A stretch of DNA of 64,000 bases from Mesorhizobium sp. LHD-90 (GTDB taxonomy: Bacteria > Pseudomonadota > Alphaproteobacteria > Rhizobiales > Rhizobiaceae), in assembly GCF_030929505.1 (NCBI RefSeq), contig NZ_JAVFVV010000019.1, positions 78,165-142,164 of the forward strand, given 5' to 3'. Below, piece by piece: positions 8,233 to 15,792 of the stretch. Below the pieces are notes generated by a model. It saw nothing but the letters and a program-made list of their open reading frames with translations, had not been told where the DNA came from and did no database searches. Position 1 is the stretch's first letter, and every line of letters starts with the position of its first letter. A program made the translations under genes and the position numbers.

Positions 8233-8760
8233 ATGGCATTTTCGAGAACGGGCATCCTGCTTGCGGCGGTCACGGCGCTGGCCGTGAGCGGCTGCCAGAG
8301 CTCGCGTTTCGGTTCGGTGGAAGAACGGCCGGCGCCCCTGCCGGCGGCGCCGTCGGGACCGGTCACGTCCAACAAGCTGCCGCCGCCCGCACCTGCCAAC
8401 CCCGCCGCCTTCCCGACCGCGCCGACGCCGGCCGAACCGGCGGTCGCCGCCGCGCCGGCAGGCCCGCCGCCCGACGCGCCCGATCTGACGCCCTCGACTG
8501 TGGGTGGTGTCTGGAACGTCTCCGTCTCCGGCCAGAACTGCAAGATCGCCACGTCGCAGACCAAGTTCGGCCAGGGTTTTCGCGCCGGCCCGCTGCGCTG
8601 CCCGGCCCCTGTCGACGGCGTGAAATCCTGGTCTGTCGCCGGCAAGCAACTGTCGCTCTATGACGAGAACGGCGCGGTGGCGGCCCGCCTCTACTCGTCA
8701 GGTCCGGAAAAGTTCGACGGCCAGACCGAAACCGGCGTTCCGATCTCCTTCAGCCGCTGA
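8233..8760 (+). CDS. omp19: Outer membrane lipoprotein, Omp19/AprI-Inh family
   Basis: A 175-residue lipoprotein with signal peptide MAFSRTGILLAAVTALAVSG and a lipobox (VSGC) with Cys near residue 20. A Pro/Ala-rich linker follows, then a C-terminal beta-barrel domain: LTPSTVGGVWNVSVSGQNCK, FGQGFRAGPLRCP and GKQLSLYDENG. These match Brucella Omp19, a surface lipoprotein with protease-inhibitor activity, as I recall that sequence. AGGAGG at 8220-8225 precedes the ATG at 8233, which sets the start; the frame is open further upstream. Confidence 0.88.
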   Translation: MAFSRTGILLAAVTALAVSGCQSSRFGSVEERPAPLPAAPSGPVTSNKLPPPAPANPAAFPTAPTPAEPAVAAAPAGPPPDAPDLTPSTVGGVWNVSVSGQNCKIATSQTKFGQGFRAGPLRCPAPVDGVKSWSVAGKQLSLYDENGAVAARLYSSGPEKFDGQTETGVPISFSR

Positions 8761-8786
8761 TCCGAGGCCCTGTGGGCTGAAAAATC

Positions 8787-9974
8787 ATGCATATCCGCGA
8801 CGGCATCCAGCCGCACGCCACGGTCCGCCAGCGCTACGACCATCTGGTCTCCACCGGCGCGGTCGTACGCGATCCGGCGCAGGAACGGATCGTCGGCGCG
8901 CTTGACCGGCTTCTCGACGGACTCGGAGCCAAGCGGCTGGCGCGCAAGTCCAGCGCGCTCGGCTGGCTGTTCGCCCGGAAGCCGGAAGCCTCCGGGGTCA
9001 AGGGTCTTTACATTCACGGCGGGGTCGGCCGCGGCAAGACCATGCTGATGGACATGTTCTTCGAACTGGCGCCGATGCGGCGCAAGCGGCGCGTGCATTT
9101 CAACGACTTCATGGCCGAGGCCCACGACCGCATCCAGAAACACCGGCAGGCGCGCAAGGACGGCACGGTCAAGGAGGACGATCCGATCCCGCCGGTGGCG
9201 AGAGCGATCGCCGAGCAAACGCAGCTTCTGTGCTTCGACGAGTTTTCGGTGACTGACATCGCCGACGCGATGATCCTGTCGCGGCTGTTCTCGGCGCTGT
9301 TTGCCAACGGCGTGGTGCTGGTCGCTACGTCCAACGTTGCGCCGGACGATCTCTATCGCGACGGGCTGAACCGGCCGCTGTTCCTGCCTTTCGTCGACAT
9401 TCTGAAGCGGCATGCCGAGGTGATGAGCCTCGATTCCGATACCGACTACCGGATGGAAAAGCTCAACCGCATGCCGGTCTATGTCACGCCGCTGGGGTCG
9501 GAGGCGGAGCGCCAGATGGATGAGGCGTGGAAGACGATGACGCATGGCCGCCAGACGGCGCCGGATACGGTCGCGGTCAAGGGCCGCGAGATTGCCGTGC
9601 CGGCGGCGGCGGACGGCGCGGCACGGTTTTCCTTCGCCGACCTATGTGAAAAGCCGCTCGGCGCACGCGACTATCTCGCCATCGCCTCGCGTTATTCTAC
9701 CATCTTCATCGACCGCATCCCGGTCCTTGCCGACGGGCGGCGCAACGAGGCCAAACGCCTGATCCTGCTCATCGACACGCTCTACGACCGGCAAATCCGG
9801 CTGGTCGCCAGCGCTGCCGTCCCGCCTGACCAGCTTTACATCGGCAAGTCGGGGGTTGAAGTTTTCGAGTTCGACCGAACGGTGTCGCGGCTGATCGAGA
9901 TGCAGAGCCGGGACTGGCTGAAGGAATGGGCGGAGAGGCACGACACGTCCCGCGTTCAAGCGGCGGCCTCATGA
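8787..9974 (+). CDS. zapE: Cell division protein ZapE (AFG1-like ATPase)
   Basis: A 395-residue AAA-type ATPase with P-loop GGVGRGKTMLMD near residue 77, Walker B LLCFDEFSVTDIADA near residue 150 and sensor-like VLVATSNVAPDDLY. This is the AFG1/LACE1/ZapE family. Bacterial ZapE associates with the Z-ring; mitochondrial AFG1 acts in protein quality control. The position 26 bp after omp19 and before mdh is common in Rhizobiales. Its stop codon overlaps the next start (ATGA at 9971). Confidence 0.93.
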   Translation: MHIRDGIQPHATVRQRYDHLVSTGAVVRDPAQERIVGALDRLLDGLGAKRLARKSSALGWLFARKPEASGVKGLYIHGGVGRGKTMLMDMFFELAPMRRKRRVHFNDFMAEAHDRIQKHRQARKDGTVKEDDPIPPVARAIAEQTQLLCFDEFSVTDIADAMILSRLFSALFANGVVLVATSNVAPDDLYRDGLNRPLFLPFVDILKRHAEVMSLDSDTDYRMEKLNRMPVYVTPLGSEAERQMDEAWKTMTHGRQTAPDTVAVKGREIAVPAAADGAARFSFADLCEKPLGARDYLAIASRYSTIFIDRIPVLADGRRNEAKRLILLIDTLYDRQIRLVASAAVPPDQLYIGKSGVEVFEFDRTVSRLIEMQSRDWLKEWAERHDTSRVQAAAS

Positions 9975-10855
9975 ACCAGGCGGCTGCGGGTCACAGCGAT
10001 GAGAAGCGTGATCGCGCGATTGGCGCGTTTGTCGGCCTTGCGGTCGGCGACGCTGTCGGCACTACTCTGGAATTCAAGACGCGCGACAGTTTTGAGCCGA
10101 TCACCGACATGGTTGGTGGCGGTCCGTTCCGCCTGAAGCCCGGCGAATGGACGGACGATACGTCGATGGCGCTTTGCCTGGCCGACTCCCTGATCGCGCG
10201 GGGAGGCCGCGTCGATGCAAAACACCTGCTGGCCAGTTTCTGGAGATGGTTCGAGTTCGGCGAAAACTCGGTGACCGGCGAATGTTTCGACATAGGCAAT
10301 GCCACGCGGCGCTCGCTTGGGGCGTTCGAGCGGGACGGCTCGCTGGTGAACAATACCGAAGAGCATATGCAGGCCAACGGATCGATCATGCGATTGGCTC
10401 CGGCGGTGGTTTGCGCGACCAGTCGCGCCAACGCCCGGGAACTCGCGCAGACGCAGGGCCGTACCACACATGCCGCCCCTGTGCCGGATCGCTGTTGTGC
10501 GGAACTGGCGGAGACGTTGTGGAATCTGATCGAGACCGGCATTCTTCCGGAGTCCGTCATCGCCCTACACTACAAAAGGCGCGACGAGATCGTCAGTTCG
10601 GGCCATGCTCCCGCGACGCTTGATGCGGCGCGCTGGTGCGTGGCGACCACGTCCGATTTCCGTGAGGCCGTGCTGCTCGCTGCAAATCTCGGCGATGACG
10701 CCGACACGGTCGGCGCGGTTACCGGTCAGATCGCCGGCGCGCGCTATGGGCTTGCCGGCATCCCCGAGGATTGGCTCGCAAAGCTCGCATGGCGCGACGA
10801 CATTGTTGAACGGGCCGAGCGGCTCTGGGCGCTGCGCGAAACTCAAAGCTCATAG
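9971..10855 (+). CDS. ADP-ribosylglycohydrolase family protein
   Basis: A 294-residue protein with the ADP-ribosylglycohydrolase (DraG/ARH) fold. GAFVGLAVGDAVGTTLEF comes at the start, EWTDDTSMALCLADSL near residue 60 supplies metal-binding Asp/Thr/Ser, and NLGDDADTVGAVTGQIAGARYG near residue 240 supplies the second metal-binding cluster. All motifs look intact, so hydrolysis of an ADP-ribosyl bond is likely; the target is unknown. The ATG overlaps the zapE stop (ATGA), so translation is coupled. No ART toxin or DraT partner is visible nearby. Confidence 0.9.
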   Translation: MNQAAAGHSDEKRDRAIGAFVGLAVGDAVGTTLEFKTRDSFEPITDMVGGGPFRLKPGEWTDDTSMALCLADSLIARGGRVDAKHLLASFWRWFEFGENSVTGECFDIGNATRRSLGAFERDGSLVNNTEEHMQANGSIMRLAPAVVCATSRANARELAQTQGRTTHAAPVPDRCCAELAETLWNLIETGILPESVIALHYKRRDEIVSSGHAPATLDAARWCVATTSDFREAVLLAANLGDDADTVGAVTGQIAGARYGLAGIPEDWLAKLAWRDDIVERAERLWALRETQSS

Positions 10856-10989
10856 ACATACATCACGAAATCCTGTGCCGGCTCGCCGGTTTCCGGGCGG
10901 CTTTCATAGAGCTTTCGTGCCGCAAGATTGTCCGGCTCCGTGCCGACCCAGGCCTCTTCGCAGCCGAACGTCCGGCCGAGTTCGAACAT
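10843..10989 (-). pseudogene. C-terminal remnant of a GNAT acetyltransferase
   Basis: The minus strand from 10989 to 10843 translates as a 48-residue piece with GCEEAWVGTEPDNLAARKLYE and a VMYVYEL end. This is the acetyl-CoA-binding C-terminal part of AAC(3)-I-like GNAT acetyltransferases. A stop codon lies in frame four codons upstream (11002-11004), and no N-terminal domain is present. The 3' end overlaps the end of the ADP-ribosylglycohydrolase gene by 13 bp. It is best read as a degraded gene end. Confidence 0.7.
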
Positions 10990-11017
10990 GGTATCCAAAC
11001 CTTAACGCAATATACAC

Positions 11018-12160
<1,143 letters not shown>

Positions 12161-12190
12161 CCGCACCCAAACGCAAGCGAGAGGCCAGCC

Positions 12191-13387
12191 ATGAACATTC
12201 ACGAATACCAGGGCAAGCAGCTTCTTAAGGGTTTTGGGCTGCCGGTGGCCGACGGCGTCGCCATCCTCAAGGCCGGCGAGGCGGAAGCTGCCGCGAAAAA
12301 ACTGCCCGGGCCGCTCTATGTGGTGAAGAGCCAGATCCATGCCGGCGGGCGCGGCAAGGGAAAATTCAAGGTGCTTGGCCCGGACGCCAAGGGCGGCGTG
12401 CGGCTGGCGAAGTCGGTGGCCGAGGTGGTGACCAACGTCAATGAGATGCTTGGCAACACGCTGGTCACCAAGCAGACCGGCCCGGCCGGCAAGCAGGTCA
12501 ACCGCCTCTATATCGAGGACGGCGCCGACATCGACCGCGAGCTTTATCTGTCGCTGCTGGTCGACCGCTCGGTCGGCAAGATCGCCTTCGTGGTCTCGAC
12601 CGAAGGCGGCATGGATATCGAGGGCGTCGCCCACGATACGCCGGAAAAGATCATCACGCTGGCGATCGACCCGGAAGCGGGCGTGACCGCCGGGGACGTG
12701 AAAAAGATCAACGCCGCCTACGGGCTCGACGGCGATGCGGCGAAGGACGGCGAGACGGTTTTCCCGGCGCTCTACAAGGCCTTTGTCGAGAAGGACATGA
12801 GCCTCCTTGAGGTTAACCCGCTGATCGTCATGAAGAACGGCCGGCTGCGCGTGCTCGACGCAAAGGTGTCGTTCGACAACAATGCGCTGTTCCGTCATCC
12901 GGAGGTCGTGGAGCTACGCGACACCACCGAGGAGGACGAGAAGGAGATCGAGGCGTCGAAATACGACCTCGCCTATGTCGCGCTCGACGGCAATATCGGC
13001 TGCATGGTGAATGGCGCCGGCCTGGCGATGGCCACCATGGACATCATCAAGCTGTACGGCGCCGAGCCGGCCAACTTCCTCGACGTCGGCGGCGGCGCGA
13101 GCAAGGAGAAGGTGACGGCGGCCTTCAAGATCATCACAAAAGACCCGGCGGTTAAGGGCATCCTGATCAACATCTTTGGCGGCATCATGAAGTGCGACAT
13201 CATTGCCGAGGGCGTGATTGCCGCCGTGAAGGAAGTCGGGCTGAAGGTGCCGCTGGTGGTGCGCCTGGAAGGCACCAATGCCGAGCTCGGCAAGAAGATC
13301 ATCAATGAGAGCGGGCTGAACGTGACCTCGGCCGACGATCTCGACGACGCGGCCAAGAAGATCGTGGCGGCGGTTGGAAACGCGTAG
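12191..13387 (+). CDS. sucC: Succinyl-CoA synthetase (ADP-forming) beta subunit
   Basis: A 398-residue ATP-grasp subunit with [19 protein letters not shown] at the start, [15 protein letters not shown] in the nucleotide site, [11 protein letters not shown] for metal binding and [10 protein letters not shown] in the C-terminal CoA ligase-like domain. It pairs with SucD to make succinate and ATP from succinyl-CoA. A GAGAGG Shine-Dalgarno precedes the ATG. Unlike the usual arrangement it is not followed directly by sucD: 1.38 kb of accessory genes lie between them. Confidence 0.98.
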   Translation: MNIHEYQGKQLLKGFGLPVADGVAILKAGEAEAAAKKLPGPLYVVKSQIHAGGRGKGKFKVLGPDAKGGVRLAKSVAEVVTNVNEMLGNTLVTKQTGPAGKQVNRLYIEDGADIDRELYLSLLVDRSVGKIAFVVSTEGGMDIEGVAHDTPEKIITLAIDPEAGVTAGDVKKINAAYGLDGDAAKDGETVFPALYKAFVEKDMSLLEVNPLIVMKNGRLRVLDAKVSFDNNALFRHPEVVELRDTTEEDEKEIEASKYDLAYVALDGNIGCMVNGAGLAMATMDIIKLYGAEPANFLDVGGGASKEKVTAAFKIITKDPAVKGILINIFGGIMKCDIIAEGVIAAVKEVGLKVPLVVRLEGTNAELGKKIINESGLNVTSADDLDDAAKKIVAAVGNA

Positions 13388-13419
13388 CGTAATTTCTGAC
13401 CTTGACCCAAGGCGCGGCG

Positions 13420-13653
13420 ATGGAAACGGACAGCACCCCGGGTGTGATAGAAACAATCGTAGCTTGGCTCCCGTTCGTGATCTACGTCGGCACGTGGATT
13501 TGGGGAGTGGTCGTTTTCAAGCGGTATGCACGTAGTCGACAAAGCGCCGGAGCCGACAATAGCGCGGCGATCCGGGAGCTTGTTGAAAGCAATCGCGAGA
13601 TCACGGCTGTGTTGCGCGAACTTAAAGCCGATCTGCGGCAAGGAAGATCCTGA
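13420..13653 (+). CDS. Small membrane protein of unknown function
   Basis: A 77-residue product with one hydrophobic segment ([21 protein letters not shown], residues 12-32) and a charged C-terminal helix ([21 protein letters not shown]) that could form a coiled coil. I do not recognise a family. The ATG at 13420 is preferred; a TTG at 13402 would add six residues. It lies between sucC and the cupin gene with a 2-bp gap to the latter. Confidence 0.6.
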   Translation: METDSTPGVIETIVAWLPFVIYVGTWIWGVVVFKRYARSRQSAGADNSAAIRELVESNREITAVLRELKADLRQGRS

Positions 13654-13655
13654 CA

Positions 13656-14027
13656 ATGCCGCCCCGCAAGATCAATCTCGTCGCCGCCGCGGATCAGAAG
13701 ATCGAAAAGGTCTTCGATCCGCATATCGCCGGCGATGTGAACGACAGCCAGGCCAAGGTCGCGAAATTCGGCAAGAGTTTCGACTGGCATGCGCATGAGA
13801 ACGAAGACGAGGCGTTCCTGGTGCTGCGCGGAAGGATCGCCATCGATTTTCGCGACGGACCGGTGGAACTCGGCGAGGGTGACTTCATCGTGGTGCCGCG
13901 CGGCGTCGAGCACCGGCCGCGCTCGCTGACCGAGGAGCCGGTGGTGCTGATGTTCGAGCCGGCGACGACCCTGAATACCGGAAATACCAAGAGCGACCTG
14001 ACCGTTACCGATTTGAAGCGGCTCTAG
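13656..14027 (+). CDS. Cupin domain protein
   Basis: A 123-residue single cupin barrel. Motif 1 is [18 protein letters not shown] and motif 2 is [14 protein letters not shown], giving the His/Glu metal ligands expected for the fold. The substrate is unknown; such small cupins include isomerases and ligand sensors. It begins 2 bp after the small membrane protein gene and is inserted in the sucC-sucD interval. Confidence 0.85.
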   Translation: MPPRKINLVAAADQKIEKVFDPHIAGDVNDSQAKVAKFGKSFDWHAHENEDEAFLVLRGRIAIDFRDGPVELGEGDFIVVPRGVEHRPRSLTEEPVVLMFEPATTLNTGNTKSDLTVTDLKRL

Positions 14028-14042
14028 AAGATGGACATTTTA

Positions 14043-14079
14043 CACATAATGACACATATATGAACTGTGTGATTATGTG
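14043..14079. promoter_or_regulatory. Palindromic operator upstream of the vapBC-type pair
   Basis: CACATAATGACACA (14043-14056) and TGTGTGATTATGTG (14066-14079) form a 14-base dyad with a single mismatch around a 9-base centre. It ends at the Shine-Dalgarno (TGGAGG) of the antitoxin gene. That is where autorepressing antitoxin-toxin complexes usually bind. Confidence 0.7.
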
Positions 14080-14088
14080 GAGGCTATG

Positions 14089-14400
14089 ATGAAGAATGTG
14101 ACTCTAGCCATGGACGAGAAGCTTCTGGAGCAGGCACGGGCCTTGGCCGAGCGGCGCAAGACGACGCTGAATGCGATGGTGCGCTCATTGTTGGAACATG
14201 AAGTCGAGCAGGAAGATCGTGTCGCCTGGGCCAAGGCTGGAATGAAGCGGCTCATGGAGGAAGCGAGAGCCAAGGCGGCTCTTGACGACGGCGAGCCCTA
14301 TGTCTGGAACAGAAGAGACGCATATGCCGACCGAGAGGATCGACTGCTTTCTCGACACGAACGTCCTGATCTACGCGGCTTCGGAGAAGAAGAGTCTTGA
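14089..14400 (+). CDS. VapB-like / DUF6364-type antitoxin
   Basis: A 103-residue protein. Residues 1-40 (MKNVTLAMDEKLLEQARALA, then KTTLNAMVRSLLEHEV) look like a ribbon-helix-helix DNA-binding unit: a beta strand followed by two helices. The C-terminal part would bind the toxin. TGGAGG at 14078-14083 sets the ATG at 14089, with an ATG three bases earlier as the alternative. The 3' end overlaps the toxin gene by 77 bp in another frame. The partner and operator support an antitoxin role. Confidence 0.8.
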   Translation: MKNVTLAMDEKLLEQARALAERRKTTLNAMVRSLLEHEVEQEDRVAWAKAGMKRLMEEARAKAALDDGEPYVWNRRDAYADREDRLLSRHERPDLRGFGEEES

Positions 14401-14743
14401 ATCGCGCTGGACTTCAATTGCGGAACGCCTCGTGCATGACACCCTGTTCGGAACGACGGGGCAGGTCATGGCCGAATTTGTCGCCGTTGCCCGCCGCAAG
14501 AAATTGCTCGTCGACGAATCGATCGATCAATGGCTCATCTTTCTCGGAACTTGCCCTCTGGTCCCGGTGGACGATGCCTATGTCCGTGCCGGGCTGGAAT
14601 TCGCGCGGCGCTACCGAATCCATTACTACGACGCCGCGTTGCTCGCCGCCGCCGAGCGCCTCGGCGCGCCGATCTTTTTTACGGAAGACCTCAACCACAA
14701 CCAGGTTTACGGCTCGGTTCGCGCCGTCAATCCTTTCCTCTGA
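14324..14743 (+). CDS. vapC: PIN-domain ribonuclease toxin (VapC family)
   Basis: A 139-residue PIN domain. The conserved acidic residues appear in FLDTNVLIYAAS (Asp near residue 10), GQVMAEFVAVARR (Glu near residue 48) and IHYYDAALLAAA (Asp near residue 101), with FFTEDLNHNQVY near the end. Relatives cut tRNA or other RNA. An AAGAGA Shine-Dalgarno supports the ATG at 14324; an in-frame ATG at 14300 is the alternative. It lies 28 bp before sucD, so readthrough into sucD is possible. Confidence 0.88.
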   Translation: MPTERIDCFLDTNVLIYAASEKKSLESRWTSIAERLVHDTLFGTTGQVMAEFVAVARRKKLLVDESIDQWLIFLGTCPLVPVDDAYVRAGLEFARRYRIHYYDAALLAAAERLGAPIFFTEDLNHNQVYGSVRAVNPFL

Positions 14744-14771
14744 ACGCTGAACACCGGGGACGAAGCGCTTC

Positions 14772-15668
14772 ATGTCCATCCTCATCGACAAGAACACGAA
14801 AATCCTGGTGCAGGGCCTGACCGGCAACACCGGTACGTTCCACACCGAGCAGGCGCTTGCCTATCACGACACCAAAATGGTCGGCGGCATCAATCCCAAG
14901 AAGGGCGGCACCTTCTGGGACGGCAGCGTGTCGCTGCCGATCTTCGCCACCGTGGCCGAAGGCAAGGAGAAGACCGGCGCCGACGCCTCGGTCGTCTACG
15001 TGCCGCCGGCGGGCGCGGCTGCCGCGATCATCGAGGCGATCGAGGCGGAAATCCCGCTGATCGTCTGCATCACCGAGGGCATCCCGGTGCTCGACATGGT
15101 CAAGGTCAAGGCAAAGCTCGACAAGTCGAAGTCGCGCCTCATCGGCCCGAACTGCCCCGGCATCGTCACGCCGGATGAGTGCAAGATCGGCATCATGCCC
15201 GGCAACATTTTCCGCAAGGGCTCGGTGGGCGTTGTCTCGCGCTCGGGAACACTTACCTATGAGGCTGTGTTCCAGACCACGAACGAGGGCCTCGGCCAGT
15301 CGACGGCCGTTGGCATCGGCGGCGACCCCGTGAAAGGCACGGAGTTCATCGACATCCTCGAAATGTTCCTGGCCGACGATGAGACGAAATCGATCATCAT
15401 GATCGGCGAGATCGGCGGTTCGGCCGAGGAGGACGCCGCGCAGTTCCTCAAGGACGAGGCCAAGCGCGGGCGGAAAAAGCCGATGGCGGGTTTCATCGCC
15501 GGCCGCACCGCCCCTCCCGGCCGTACCATGGGCCATGCCGGCGCGGTGATCTCCGGCGGCAAGGGCGGCGCGGAAGACAAGATCGCGGCGATGGAAGCGG
15601 CCGGCATCAAGGTATCGCCGTCGCCGGCGCGACTGGGCAAGACGCTGGTTGAGGCAATCAAGGGTTAA
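14772..15668 (+). CDS. sucD: Succinyl-CoA synthetase alpha subunit
   Basis: A 298-residue subunit with the CoA-binding Rossmann start [28 protein letters not shown], and the phosphorylated histidine in [20 protein letters not shown] near residue 250. It forms the SucCD complex with the product of the upstream gene. It is separated from sucC by a small membrane protein, a cupin and a TA pair, so its expression may depend on its own promoter or on readthrough. Confidence 0.98.
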   Translation: MSILIDKNTKILVQGLTGNTGTFHTEQALAYHDTKMVGGINPKKGGTFWDGSVSLPIFATVAEGKEKTGADASVVYVPPAGAAAAIIEAIEAEIPLIVCITEGIPVLDMVKVKAKLDKSKSRLIGPNCPGIVTPDECKIGIMPGNIFRKGSVGVVSRSGTLTYEAVFQTTNEGLGQSTAVGIGGDPVKGTEFIDILEMFLADDETKSIIMIGEIGGSAEEDAAQFLKDEAKRGRKKPMAGFIAGRTAPPGRTMGHAGAVISGGKGGAEDKIAAMEAAGIKVSPSPARLGKTLVEAIKG

Positions 15669-15757
15669 GGGAGTAGGGGAATAGGGCAGTAGGGGAGTAG
15701 GGAAAGCGCCAGCATACTCCCCTACTGCCTTACTCCCTTACTCCCCTACTCCCCTCG
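15669..15757. repeat. GGAGTAGG-type inverted and tandem repeat between sucD and sucA
   Basis: The left half is built from units such as GGGAGTAGGGGAATAGGG and CAGTAGGGGAGTAGGG. The right half carries the reverse complement (ACTCCCCTACTGCC, then TTACTCCCCTACTCCCC). Together they could fold into a long imperfect hairpin in the 124-bp sucD-sucA spacer. Unit lengths vary, so it is not a CRISPR array. Confidence 0.75.
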
Positions 15758-15792
15758 ACAAAGGAGACGGAGCAAAGCTCCGATAGACGCTA

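Noticed and set aside
15669..15757. Possible CRISPR array
   Set aside because: The repeat units are short, uneven and arranged as an inverted repeat without spacers; no cas gene is near.
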